A DNA stretch of 64,000 nt from Mesohalobacter salilacus (GCA_003931895.1 RRZV01000018.1:1-64000), one strand, 5' to 3'. Positions 8,807 through 16,854 are shown, counted from the stretch's first letter. The notes: generated from the letters alone by a model not told the origin. Program-made: numbers and translations.

Positions 8807-10051
8807 ATGAACGCAGAAATTATAACCATAGGCGATGAAATCTTGATTGGTCAAATTATCGATACCAATTCAGCTTTTCTCGGACAGCAATTTAATAAGA
8901 TTGGAATTGAAATAATTCAAATCACCTCCATAAAAGATGAGCAAGATATTATTTTAGAGGCGTTAAAAGATGCAGAAACACGTGCTGATATTATTATTAC
9001 CACAGGTGGTTTAGGGCCAACCAAAGACGATTTAACTAAACATACGCTCTGCAAATATTTTAATGATGAATTGGTTTTAGACCAAAAAACCCTTGAGCAT
9101 GTGGAAGACATTTTTGAAAAATATGTGAGCCATCCTATTTTAGAGGCTAATCGTTCACAAGCTTATCTGCCTTCAAAATGTATTGCGCTAAATAACCAAT
9201 ACGGAACAGCTCCAGGAATGTGGTTTGAGAAAGACGAGAAAGTCTTTATTGCTATGCCTGGCGTACCTTTTGAAATGAAAGCTTTGGTTAGAAGTGAAGT
9301 CATACCCAGACTGAAAGACCGCTATAACAGACCATTTATTTTACACAAAACGGTATTGACTTATGGGCTTGGTGAAAGTGCTATTGCTGATAGAATTGAA
9401 GATTGGGAATACAACTTACCCAAATTCATTAAGCTGGCGTATTTACCGAGTCTCGGCAGAGTACGTTTAAGGTTAAGTGCGCGTGGCGACGATGAAGATT
9501 TATTGCAAAATACCATTGATGAAGAAATTGAAAAATTGCACGACTTGATTGGAGACATCATCAAAGGTTACGAAGACGAAAACAGCATAGAAGAAAATAT
9601 TGCCAAAAGCTTAACCGAGAAACAACTCACTCTGGCCACTGCAGAAAGTTGCACAGGCGGTCGGTTAGCCGCAAAATTCACCGAAATCCCAGGCGCATCA
9701 GCTTATTTTAAAGGTAGTATTGTTAGTTATGCCACTTCGGCAAAACACGACGTTTTAGATATCCCCAAAGATTTTATTCAAAAATATTCAGTGGTGAGTC
9801 CTGAAATCACTTTAGAAATGGCTAAAAGAGTTCAACAAATGTTTAAAGCCGATATCGCCATTGCTACGACTGGGAATGCTGGTCCAACAAAAGGCGATAG
9901 CGATGCAGAAATCGGAACAGTTTTTATAGCTTTGGCCAATCATTCTGAAGTTGTGGTTGAAAAATTTAATTTTGGAAATCACCGTGAACGGGTGACACAA
10001 AAAGCCGTCAATAAAGCTTTAGAAATGCTCTATGACCGATTAAAAGCATAA
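8807..10051 (+). CDS. cinA: CinA: nicotinamide-nucleotide amidohydrolase / CinA family
   Basis: 414 residues, full length. The N-terminal MoaB/MogA-like domain (1 to about 165) has [18 protein letters not shown] and [11 protein letters not shown]. The C-terminal PncC domain (about 260-414) has [11 protein letters not shown], with the serine and cysteine next to the active site, and [12 protein letters not shown]. PncC domains deamidate NMN to nicotinate mononucleotide to recycle pyridine nucleotide, and the N-terminal domain can act on ADP-ribose. It lies between the FAH gene and smpB with gaps of 0 and 6 nt, so one transcript is likely. Confidence 0.95.
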   Translation: MNAEIITIGDEILIGQIIDTNSAFLGQQFNKIGIEIIQITSIKDEQDIILEALKDAETRADIIITTGGLGPTKDDLTKHTLCKYFNDELVLDQKTLEHVEDIFEKYVSHPILEANRSQAYLPSKCIALNNQYGTAPGMWFEKDEKVFIAMPGVPFEMKALVRSEVIPRLKDRYNRPFILHKTVLTYGLGESAIADRIEDWEYNLPKFIKLAYLPSLGRVRLRLSARGDDEDLLQNTIDEEIEKLHDLIGDIIKGYEDENSIEENIAKSLTEKQLTLATAESCTGGRLAAKFTEIPGASAYFKGSIVSYATSAKHDVLDIPKDFIQKYSVVSPEITLEMAKRVQQMFKADIAIATTGNAGPTKGDSDAEIGTVFIALANHSEVVVEKFNFGNHRERVTQKAVNKALEMLYDRLKA

Positions 10052-10057
10052 TAGAAT

Positions 10058-10519
10058 ATGGGTAATAACATCAATATAAAAAATAGGAAAGCCAAATTTC
10101 AGTATGAAATTTTGGATAAATACACGGCAGGCATCAAGCTCGTTGGCACCGAAATCAAATCCATTCGCGAAGGCAAAGCGTCTATTGCTGAAAGCTTTTG
10201 TGAATTTAATGACAGAGGTGAGCTGTTTGTCATTAATATGCATATTGAAGAATATTCGCACGCTACACATTTTAACCACAAACCCAAAAGTGAACGCAAA
10301 TTATTATTACAAAAAAAAGAACTTAAAAAACTATACAAAGAAGTCAGAAATACGGGTTTGACTATCATTCCGCTAAGGATGTTTATCAACGATAGAGGCA
10401 TTGCTAAACTTGTTATCGCGCTTTGTAAAGGAAAAAAACTCTACGACAAACGTGAAGACATCAAAAAACGCGACACTAAAAAGCGTTTAGACCGTATTAA
10501 AAAAGCTTTTAATAATTAA
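10058..10519 (+). CDS. smpB: SsrA-binding protein SmpB
   Basis: 153 residues. It has the SmpB core: NRKAKFQYEILDKYTAGI, GTEIKSIREGKASI, HIEEYSHATHFNHKPKSERKLLLQ and the basic C-terminal tail DIKKRDTKKRLDRIKKAF that enters the mRNA channel. It delivers tmRNA to stalled ribosomes for trans-translation. Last gene of the FAH-cinA-smpB unit. Long antisense frames over this gene are shadows. No ssrA gene is visible nearby. Confidence 0.97.
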   Translation: MGNNINIKNRKAKFQYEILDKYTAGIKLVGTEIKSIREGKASIAESFCEFNDRGELFVINMHIEEYSHATHFNHKPKSERKLLLQKKELKKLYKEVRNTGLTIIPLRMFINDRGIAKLVIALCKGKKLYDKREDIKKRDTKKRLDRIKKAFNN

Positions 10520-10566
10520 ACTTTACGCTAGCGCTCGTTTGTAGCGAGTGCGTATAATCGATTGTT
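10519..10566. repeat. Palindromic repeat, GCTAGCGCTCG family copy 1
   Basis: Directly after the smpB stop, TACGC (10524-10528) pairs with GCGTA (10550-10554) and CTCG (10534-10537) with CGAG (10545-10548), giving an imperfect hairpin around TTTGTAG. Related copies sit at 11942-11975 and 12606-12640. It may double as the smpB terminator, though no T tract follows. Confidence 0.55.
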
Positions 10567-10594
10567 TGTAAAAAGTGCTAATTATTAAAATCAT

Positions 10595-11893
10595 TCAAGC
10601 TTTATTTTTAACCACTTTAAATATTTCTGATGATTTATCAGTCAACTCAATTTTAATCAAGTAAATTCCCTTCGAAAAATCTTGAAAATTGAGTTGAGTT
10701 TTTTGGGTTTTAAGGGTTTTAGTTTTTAAACTTTGGCCTTTGATGTTATAGACTTCTATTCTTTTTATATTTTGATTTGTGTCGATATTAAGTTTTTCCT
10801 GAACTGGATTAGGATATAAATGAGCACTCGTATTTTCAAAAACTTCAGCTGAAAGATTGTCACAATCAATAGCCGTAGAGTTCTGGGCCTGAAAATTCCC
10901 TTGGTTGACCCACCAATTTTCCCATTGACCACCGTTGCCCATTTCCCAGGTATTGAGGTCAAAAGTGTTTGTACCATTTGAAGTGCCAGCAACTTTATAA
11001 GTTTTAACTGCGCTTTGGTTGAGGTTCCAATCTAAGGCTTGATTTGGGCTGAGGTTTTCGGGTAATGTCGAGTTTAAACAATTAACTTGTATAAAATATG
11101 CATAATCATTAAAATTTGGAAAGTCGCCATAGATATGAGCAATACCGTTTTGATCTATGCAAGCTGCAGTAAATTCATCTATACCTATGCCAAAAACACG
11201 TTCGCCAGTTTGGGCTTGTAATCTCGCTAAAAAAGCCATATGACGACCCTGTCGATCTGGATTGTCATAATGCGTATCAGTGATAGTTTTATATAAAATA
11301 TCTGCATCAATAAAATCTGAAATACCTAAGGACAACTTTGGGTCAAAGGGATTCGACAATGCTTCATTAGAAGTTATTGTACCATTTAAAGCGTCAAAAT
11401 AAAACTCACTCAAAATTGCCATCCCAGCACTAATACCACCAATGGGATATTGTTTGATATTGATATGCTCATTGAGCAAATCTTCTAAGGCCGTATCCTT
11501 AAAGTAATTTACATAATCGGCTTGGTCGCCACCTGCAAACCAAATGGCTTCGGCCTCTGCTATTTGTTGTAAAACATAAGCATCTACTGCACCCTGAGCT
11601 TGGTCTATTCTAAGTGTTTCTACAGAATTGAGATTTACACCAAGTTGATTAAACATATAATCGTTATAACCGTCTGCTCCAGAAGTTCTCAATACAACAA
11701 CATCACCGCCATCAGCCAAGTTAAGAAACCACTGCATAGCGTTGTCATTTTCGCTGGCGCCACCCATAAGGCAAACTCCAAATTGTGGATTGGTATCAAT
11801 ATTGGTTGAATTTCCAGTGAAATAACTCGTAAAATTTTGAGCTAAAGCGAGCTTAGTCAAAAACAATAAACAAAAAAAAGTCGCAAATTTCAT
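10595..11893 (-). CDS. Secreted cyanophycinase-like S51 peptidase with T9SS tag
   Basis: 432 residues. Signal peptide (about 1-18, ending ALAQ). The S51 peptidase core shows CLMGGASE, FAGGDQADYV and GGISAGM, with the nucleophile Ser155 in G-x-S-A-G, followed by THYDNPDRQGR resembling the cyanophycinase His/Arg motif. A linker and then a T9SS type-A domain close the protein (YPNPVQEKLNID, YNIKGQSLKTK, SKGIYLIKIEL). Cyanophycinases cleave the beta-Asp-Arg polymer cyanophycin; a T9SS-exported form would act outside the cell. Substrate is inferred; other S51 members are dipeptidases. Monocistronic, facing smpB tail to tail. Confidence 0.88.
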   Translation of the reverse strand: MKFATFFCLLFLTKLALAQNFTSYFTGNSTNIDTNPQFGVCLMGGASENDNAMQWFLNLADGGDVVVLRTSGADGYNDYMFNQLGVNLNSVETLRIDQAQGAVDAYVLQQIAEAEAIWFAGGDQADYVNYFKDTALEDLLNEHINIKQYPIGGISAGMAILSEFYFDALNGTITSNEALSNPFDPKLSLGISDFIDADILYKTITDTHYDNPDRQGRHMAFLARLQAQTGERVFGIGIDEFTAACIDQNGIAHIYGDFPNFNDYAYFIQVNCLNSTLPENLSPNQALDWNLNQSAVKTYKVAGTSNGTNTFDLNTWEMGNGGQWENWWVNQGNFQAQNSTAIDCDNLSAEVFENTSAHLYPNPVQEKLNIDTNQNIKRIEVYNIKGQSLKTKTLKTQKTQLNFQDFSKGIYLIKIELTDKSSEIFKVVKNKA

Positions 11894-11941
11894 GTGTGAA
11901 TTTTGGTTTAAAAATAAGCAATTTAGAAGTTTTAATAAAGT

Positions 11942-11975
11942 CCTATGCTGGTGCTCGTTTATAACGCGTGCTCTT
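11942..11975. repeat. Palindromic repeat, GCTAGCGCTCG family copy 2 (degenerate)
   Basis: TATGCTGGTGCTCGTTTATA and the following ACGCGTGCTC align with the 10519-10566 copy, with several substitutions that weaken the stem. Confidence 0.45.
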
Positions 11976-12071
11976 CATTATTTATATCTTACTTGCTTAA
12001 CATTTTACTTTTAAAAATTCTTCCAAATTGTTAGGTTAGAAATAAAATTTGTAATTTTATAGCATAAAATT

Positions 12072-12287
12072 ATGATGATGAGTGCACCTGAAATCAAACA
12101 AGAATTACAAAATTATATTGAAATTGGCGACAAGCAGTTTATAGATAAACTATATCAAACTGCGAAATCTTATATGGAGCAAAAACGTCTTGACAGAATG
12201 ATTGCAGAAGGAGAAGAAGATATTAAAGCTGGACGTTTACACAGTCAAGAAGAAGTTAAAAAAATGATTAAGGGTTGGACAAAGTAG
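12072..12287 (+). CDS. Putative antitoxin of a type II toxin-antitoxin pair
   Basis: 71 residues, acidic and helical (EQKRLDRMIAEGEEDIKAGR), ending in a short motif of the kind seen in Bacteroidota ParD/RelB-like antitoxins, including HSQEEVKKMIKGW. Three consecutive Met codons (12072-12080) leave the exact start open. Its 3' end overlaps the toxin start by 13 nt, the usual coupled TA layout. By family knowledge it would bind the toxin and repress the operon. The call rests mainly on the partner gene. Confidence 0.7.
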   Translation: MMMSAPEIKQELQNYIEIGDKQFIDKLYQTAKSYMEQKRLDRMIAEGEEDIKAGRLHSQEEVKKMIKGWTK

Positions 12288-12598
12288 ATAAAGCTGTATT
12301 CTGGACAACCCGAGCTGCTAAGGATTTACAAAAAACTGTTGAGTTTTATATAGAACTTTATGGTAAAATGAAGGCTATGGAAATTGCAACAGAACTTCGT
12401 CAAAAAACTGAAATATTTAATCGCCTTGACATAGACATATCAAAATCAGGCAGTATTGATCAAGCTTTTTCTCATTTAAAACATACTTATAGAAAACTTA
12501 ATCACCACCATTGTAAAATCACCTACCGTGTAGGAAAATCGAAAATTTATATAGTAAGGGTTTTTGATACCCGCCAAGATCCCAAAAAGAATTTATAA
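12275..12598 (+). CDS. RelE/ParE-family toxin
   Basis: 107 residues. Small basic protein with the ParE/RelE fold signature: FWTTRAAKDLQKTVEFY near the start, central HLKHTYRKL, then CKITYRV and the closing IYIVRVFDTRQDPKKNL. The start is TTG at 12275; an in-frame stop lies just upstream (12269-12271) and the next ATG would remove the first helix. RelE members cleave mRNA on the ribosome and ParE members poison gyrase; the sequence does not decide which. It appears complete, not decayed. Confidence 0.8.
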   Translation: MDKVDKAVFWTTRAAKDLQKTVEFYIELYGKMKAMEIATELRQKTEIFNRLDIDISKSGSIDQAFSHLKHTYRKLNHHHCKITYRVGKSKIYIVRVFDTRQDPKKNL

Positions 12599-12605
12599 TA
12601 CCAAT

Positions 12606-12640
12606 ACCTTAGTTAGCACTCTTTTGCAACGATTGCATTT
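12606..12640. repeat. Palindromic repeat, GCTAGCGCTCG family copy 3 (highly degenerate)
   Basis: TAGTTAGCACTCTTTTGCAA followed by CGATTGC keeps the spacing of the 10519-10566 element but has lost most of its pairing. Confidence 0.3.
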
Positions 12641-12711
12641 AACCTTGACGGTTATTTATAAATTAAAAATTTATCTCGACCATATCACCTTTTAAATACT
12701 CAATAAATTCT

Positions 12712-12719
12712 TATTTTTG
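12712..12719 (+). promoter_or_regulatory. -7 promoter box of the kinase/regulator operon
   Basis: TATTTTTG matches TAnnTTTG, 18 bases before the TTG start codon at 12737. Only TTT is found at the -33 position. Confidence 0.4.
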
Positions 12720-12736
12720 GAATCAAATTTTAAAAT

Positions 12737-13990
12737 TTGAAAAGTTTTACTTTATCACATTCCGAAGTATTTTCTATTCTATTTAGTGGCATATCTGAAG
12801 GGGCATTAATTGTAAATAAAAGTCAGCAAATTGTTGAACTCAACAGCTCTGCTGCTCAAATGTTTGGCTACGAAATTGATGAATTAAAAGATCAGCATAT
12901 CAATGTGTTGATTCCTAAAAATTTTCACCATAAACATGAGAGTCACGTCAAATCTTTTATAAAAAAAGATGAGCGTCGACAGATGGGAAAAGGGCGAAAT
13001 ATTTTTGGTTTAAAAAAATCAGGAGAAACTTTTCCGGTAGAAGCGGGTTTAAACCCTTTTGAAATTGAAGGTGAAAAATTTGTAATGACCCTTATTACAG
13101 ATATCACCAAAAGGGTTAAAACAGAAAAAGAAATTTTAAACCTTAACGCTTCTCTCGAAGACAAAGTTCAAAAACGCACAAAAGACCTTAAAAATAGTGT
13201 TGAAGAATTATCTGAGCTAAATGAATTATTAAAAGATGAAATTATGCGGAGAAAAAAAGCTGAAGCTCGCATAAAAACAGCATTGCAAAAAGAACGTGAA
13301 CTTAACGATCTAAAAACCAAGTTTTTGTCCCTGGTCTCTCACGAATTTAAAACGCCTTTAAGTGGTATATTAACCTCGTCTACATTAGCTAAAAAGTACA
13401 CAAAGACAGAGCAACAAGATAAGCGAGATAAGCACTTAAATACAATAAAAAATAAAGTACATTACTTGACCAGCATTCTCAATGATTTTCTATCAGTTGA
13501 ACGTTTAGAAACAGGTAAGTTCACCTATAAATTTGATCACTTTAGTTTATTAAATTTAATTAATGAAGTGGTTTACAATGCTAATGTAACTTTAAAAACA
13601 GGACAAATTATCAATTATCCTCAGGATTTAGACGATGTAGAATTGTATCAAGATAGAAATGTATTAGAGTTAATTTTGTCTAACTTGCTTAACAACGCCA
13701 TAAAATATTCAAAGGAAGATACCACAATAACTTTAGATATAAGTTTTGATGATAAATACTTGAATTTTAAAATTAGTGATGAAGGGATTGGCATTCCTGA
13801 AAAAGATCAACAACATATTTTTGAACGTTATTTTAGAGCCGAAAATGCCTTACTCAATCAAGGCACAGGTATTGGTTTAAATATAATTAAAGTACATTTG
13901 GATAATTTAGGAGGAGATATTTTTTTTGAAAGTCAAGAAAATAAAGGCTCAACTTTTTTTATCAAACTTCCTATAAAACATGACAACTAA
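12737..13990 (+). CDS. PAS-domain histidine kinase, FixL-like
   Basis: 417 residues, soluble, no membrane segment. TTG start: a stop codon (12731-12733) lies just upstream and the next ATG would cut into the PAS domain. PAS domain about 8-125, coiled coil about 125-190, HisKA with SLVSHEFKTPLSG (phospho-acceptor His202), HATPase with NNAIKYS, DEGIGIP and GTGIGLNI. Within PAS, His67 and Arg87 sit 20 residues apart in a segment (KDERRQMGKGR) that aligns with Bradyrhizobium FixL, where His200 binds haem and Arg220 contacts oxygen. Haem-based oxygen sensing is therefore plausible but unproven. The stop overlaps the next gene's ATG by 1 nt. Confidence 0.88.
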   Translation: MKSFTLSHSEVFSILFSGISEGALIVNKSQQIVELNSSAAQMFGYEIDELKDQHINVLIPKNFHHKHESHVKSFIKKDERRQMGKGRNIFGLKKSGETFPVEAGLNPFEIEGEKFVMTLITDITKRVKTEKEILNLNASLEDKVQKRTKDLKNSVEELSELNELLKDEIMRRKKAEARIKTALQKERELNDLKTKFLSLVSHEFKTPLSGILTSSTLAKKYTKTEQQDKRDKHLNTIKNKVHYLTSILNDFLSVERLETGKFTYKFDHFSLLNLINEVVYNANVTLKTGQIINYPQDLDDVELYQDRNVLELILSNLLNNAIKYSKEDTTITLDISFDDKYLNFKISDEGIGIPEKDQQHIFERYFRAENALLNQGTGIGLNIIKVHLDNLGGDIFFESQENKGSTFFIKLPIKHDN

Positions 13991-15024
13991 TGGCTAATAA
14001 AGTATTATTAATAGAAGATGACATGACCGTAAGAGAAAATACAGCTGAAATTCTCGAGTTATCAGATTATGAAGTACAAACAGCTTCTGACGGTCTCAAA
14101 GGTGTTGAAGAAGCTAATCGTTTTAAACCTGATATCATCGTTTGTGACATTATGATGCCAGAGTTAGATGGTTATGGTGTTTTAGAAAGCTTGTCTAAAG
14201 ACTCACAAACCCAATTTATCCCTTTTATTTTTCTCTCAGCAAAAACAGACCATAAAGACATTAGAAAAGGTATGGATTTGGGTGCAGATGACTACTTGAC
14301 AAAACCTTTTGAAGAAGACGAATTAATCAGTGCAATTGAAAGTAGATTAGCCAAAACAGCAATTCTTCATCAGCGTCAAGAGAATCAGAAAAGCCAATCT
14401 AAACTAAACAATTTTGAAGAACTTAAAGAGCATTTAAAAAGTTACGAGTTAAAATCTTTTGCAGCCTCAGAAGTAGTGTATGACTCTCACAAAGGTTCAA
14501 ACTATTTTTATATGGTTGACAAAGGCGTTGTAAAAACGTATTTAATAGATGAAAATGGTAAAGAATTAATTACGGCACTTTATAAAACTGAAGATGTTTT
14601 CGGAGACTTTACATTTAAACACAATTCGTCAAAAGAAATAGCGGAATGTCTTGAGCCTACACAATTATTTTGTATTCCAAAAACAGACTTTAAACGCTTT
14701 TTAGATTCTAATACCAAAATGCTTTACGATATCATAGATGTATTAGACCACAACTTGCAAGACACTAAAAATCAGTTGCTTGATATGGCTTATAGCTCTG
14801 TAAAGCGAAAAACGGCACAAACCATAATATTATTTACTGAGCGACTCAAACGAAATAAACTTCGTCAAATAAGAATTTCTAGAGCAGACTTAGCAGCCGT
14901 GGCAGGTATTGCTCAAGAAAGCTTAATTAGAACACTTTCTAAATTGAAAAAAGAAGGCTTAATAGAAATAGAAGGCCGGAACATTAAAGTTTTAGATTTT
15001 GAAAAATTAGAACAAATTTCTTAG
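13990..15024 (+). CDS. Response regulator fused to a CRP/FNR regulator (FixJ/FixK-like fusion)
   Basis: 344 residues. A receiver domain (1 to about 122) has the acidic pair D10-D11, phospho-acceptor Asp53 in VCDIMMP and the LTKPF lysine. A cyclic-nucleotide-binding-type domain follows (about 160-260; YFYMVDKGVVKTY, GDFTF). A CRP-type winged helix-turn-helix closes it (ISRADLAAVAGIAQESLIRT), with Glu and Arg in the recognition helix at the FNR/FixK positions. There is no FNR-type cysteine cluster. It probably takes a phosphate from the overlapping upstream kinase and binds TTGA-like sites. In FixL-FixJ-FixK systems these output steps are separate proteins. Confidence 0.9.
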   Translation: MANKVLLIEDDMTVRENTAEILELSDYEVQTASDGLKGVEEANRFKPDIIVCDIMMPELDGYGVLESLSKDSQTQFIPFIFLSAKTDHKDIRKGMDLGADDYLTKPFEEDELISAIESRLAKTAILHQRQENQKSQSKLNNFEELKEHLKSYELKSFAASEVVYDSHKGSNYFYMVDKGVVKTYLIDENGKELITALYKTEDVFGDFTFKHNSSKEIAECLEPTQLFCIPKTDFKRFLDSNTKMLYDIIDVLDHNLQDTKNQLLDMAYSSVKRKTAQTIILFTERLKRNKLRQIRISRADLAAVAGIAQESLIRTLSKLKKEGLIEIEGRNIKVLDFEKLEQIS

Positions 15025-15039
15025 ACTATTTTTTTAAAA

Positions 15040-15053
15040 CTGACAAATATCAT
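15040..15053 (+). promoter_or_regulatory. FNR/FixK-like operator upstream of the USP gene
   Basis: CTGACAAATATCAT matches TTGAT-N4-ATCAA at 7 of 10 defined bases. Its centre lies about 43 bases upstream of the start predicted from the TAGATTTG box (15076-15083), near the -41.5 position used by class II FNR-type activators. Best candidate target of the adjacent CRP-fused regulator. Confidence 0.4.
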
Positions 15054-15075
15054 TTCATAACATAAGCCTTGACAG

Positions 15076-15083
15076 TAGATTTG
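15076..15083 (+). promoter_or_regulatory. -7 promoter box of the USP gene
   Basis: TAGATTTG matches TAnnTTTG, 19 bases before the ATG at 15103. No proper -33 TTG is present, which fits a promoter that needs an activator. Confidence 0.5.
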
Positions 15084-15102
15084 CATATCTATAAGTGAGG
15101 TT

Positions 15103-15888
15103 ATGCAGGTTTTACTTCTTACAGATTTTTCTAACAATGCCAAAATAATGCAAGATTATGCACTTAATTTTTTTGGTAATGAGGAAGTGCATTTTGTTTT
15201 GTTTCACGCCATGAAGCCATGCAAAACATCAGCATGTAATGGTGTTTGTGCTACTCATAGAGAAAAAAATTTAAATCAAAATGCAGAAAACATAAGGTGT
15301 AAATTAAAACCTAAACATACCATTTCAACAGTTTTTATAAAAAATAATTTAGTTGATGCCGTTAGAAATTATATTGAAAAAAATAAAGTGGATATGATTT
15401 TAATGGGTGGAAAAGGCAAAACTTCAGATAACAATAAACAATTTGGAAAAAACACCTATGACATTGTCACTAAAATTAAATGCCCAATACTCGTTGTATT
15501 TGAAAATTCAGTTATAAAAATTCCAGGTCGAATAGTATTTCCATTAGATTATAGTACATCATTTCAATACAAATATTTTAAAACTATTAGAAAACTTAAC
15601 TTTTGGAAAAAGATAAACCTATCAATACTTGAAGTGCCAAACCGTATGCTTAATAACTTATTGTTTCAAAAAACTAATAAACATAAAATCTCTAAGGCCT
15701 TCAAAGAAATTGATTTTCAATTTAAATCTATAGAAACTAAAGATAATAATGGAATTTGTGAAGGTTGCTTAGATGCTGATATGATTATGTTTATGGCTAA
15801 GAATCTAAGTATAAGCAATCAAATATTCCATCAACTAAACAACAAAAACATCAACCATCAAACTCCATTATTAGTATTACACGCCTAA
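15103..15888 (+). CDS. Divergent universal stress protein with cysteine motifs
   Basis: 261 residues; two tandem USP-like halves. The first half has LLLTDFSNNA and VDMILMGGKGKT, with a degenerate ATP-binding G-x2-G-x9-G pattern. The second half is poorly conserved (VFPLDYSTS). Unusually, Cys40, Cys45 and Cys49 form C-x4-C-x3-C, and Cys219 and Cys222 form C-x2-C. This could be a metal or redox site, which is inference. It follows the CRP-fused regulator with its own promoter and an FNR-like site. Its 3' end overlaps the convergent USP gene by 4 nt. Confidence 0.75.
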   Translation: MQVLLLTDFSNNAKIMQDYALNFFGNEEVHFVLFHAMKPCKTSACNGVCATHREKNLNQNAENIRCKLKPKHTISTVFIKNNLVDAVRNYIEKNKVDMILMGGKGKTSDNNKQFGKNTYDIVTKIKCPILVVFENSVIKIPGRIVFPLDYSTSFQYKYFKTIRKLNFWKKINLSILEVPNRMLNNLLFQKTNKHKISKAFKEIDFQFKSIETKDNNGICEGCLDADMIMFMAKNLSISNQIFHQLNNKNINHQTPLLVLHA

Positions 15889-16715
15889 ATTTTAAAAGTA
15901 ACAATCGGGCGTTTAGCGTGATTGACTAAATCTTCACTCAAACTTCCGTTAATAAAATGCGCTAAACCTTGTCGCCCATGTGTGCTGATGCCAATTAAGT
16001 CTGCATTAATTTTATTGCCATAATTTAAAATGCCCGTTTCTATATTAGTGTCATTATAAACGCTAAACTTATAGTCGGATTCATCAATATCCTTGGTGTA
16101 AACATTAAGTTTATCATCTATTTCATCTGTTGTTCTAAACTTACTTGCCGTATTAACCATGACTAACTCAATAGTTGTGTCAAGCTTATGAGCAAAATCA
16201 ATAGCATTTTTAAATGTAGAAATTGATTCAGGATCTAAATCTGTTGCAAATACAAATTTTTTGACTTCAAATAATGGAATTTCTTTTTTGATGACCAAAA
16301 CTGGTATTTCAGAACTTCGAACCACTTTTTCTGTATTAGAACCAATAAAAATTTCCTTCAATCCATCAGCACCGCTGGATCCCATTATAATAACGTCACA
16401 TTCATGTTTTTTACTAATTTCCATAATACCGTCAAAGGCTTCGTGAAACTCAACCGTCTCATGAACTTTTATGCCCTTTAAATAGTCTTTACGCAATACT
16501 TTACTAAATTTTTGATGAGCCAACTTCATAAAGAAAATAGCTTCAGGCAAATCGCCTGTACCTTTAGGTTGTGACGGGTCAATAAGGTCTAGTGGTAACT
16601 CGAGCATATGTAATAGAAATATTTCGCTGTCAAATTTTTTAGCGATTTGAGCAGCAACTTTTAGTGCATTTTCTGCTTCTGGCGAGAAGTCCGTGGGGAC
16701 AAGAATTTTTTTCAT
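15885..16715 (-). CDS. Universal stress protein, tandem UspA domains
   Basis: 276 residues. Two UspA domains: the first starts MKKILVPTDFSPEAENAL and carries IIMGSSGADGLKE followed by GSNTEKVVR; the second starts KFVFATDLDPES and ends with ADLIGISTHGRQGL and NGSLSEDLV. Both keep the ATP-binding pattern G-x2-G-x9-G-S/T, unlike the neighbouring USP. Such proteins bind ATP and aid survival under starvation or hypoxia. Convergent with the cysteine-bearing USP gene and divergent from rimP. The likely regulator is the fused CRP protein nearby, but I see no clear FNR-like site upstream. Confidence 0.9.
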   Translation of the reverse strand: MKKILVPTDFSPEAENALKVAAQIAKKFDSEIFLLHMLELPLDLIDPSQPKGTGDLPEAIFFMKLAHQKFSKVLRKDYLKGIKVHETVEFHEAFDGIMEISKKHECDVIIMGSSGADGLKEIFIGSNTEKVVRSSEIPVLVIKKEIPLFEVKKFVFATDLDPESISTFKNAIDFAHKLDTTIELVMVNTASKFRTTDEIDDKLNVYTKDIDESDYKFSVYNDTNIETGILNYGNKINADLIGISTHGRQGLAHFINGSLSEDLVNHAKRPIVTFKI

Positions 16716-16795
16716 GAGATTTGGTTTAAATTTCGTTAATAAAACTACAAAAAAATATCTGAAACCTAAAAGTTTTTCAAATCGTAATTTAATCG

Positions 16796-16803
16796 TATAT
16801 TTG
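16796..16803 (+). promoter_or_regulatory. -7 promoter box of the rimP-nusA-infB operon
   Basis: TATATTTG matches TAnnTTTG, with a T-rich stretch (16773-16777) where -33 should be. Transcription would begin near 16810, just ahead of the leader terminator. Confidence 0.55.
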
Positions 16804-16820
16804 CAAACAAATTTGAAGAT

Positions 16821-16845
16821 GAGGGGACAATTTGTCCCCTCTTTT
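16821..16845 (+). terminator. Leader terminator of the rimP-nusA-infB operon
   Basis: GAGGGGACA (16821-16829) and TGTCCCCTC (16833-16841) form a perfect 9-bp GC-rich stem with a 3-nt loop. TTTTT follows directly (16842-16846). It has the form of a Rho-independent terminator and lies between the promoter and the rimP ATG at 16855. It would cut the transcript after about 35 nt unless read through. Confidence 0.75.
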
Positions 16846-16854
16846 TATAAATTT

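Noticed and set aside
10040-10401. Antisense and alternative frames over smpB
   Set aside because: They overlap a clearly conserved smpB and show no recognisable protein pattern.
12072-12598. Genomic island around the toxin-antitoxin genes
   Set aside because: Base composition and codon use look like the surroundings and no integrase, tRNA or attachment repeat is present.
16693-16854. N-terminal extension of rimP
   Set aside because: The extra 54 codons run through the predicted promoter and leader terminator and overlap the start of the USP gene; normal RimP begins at 16855.
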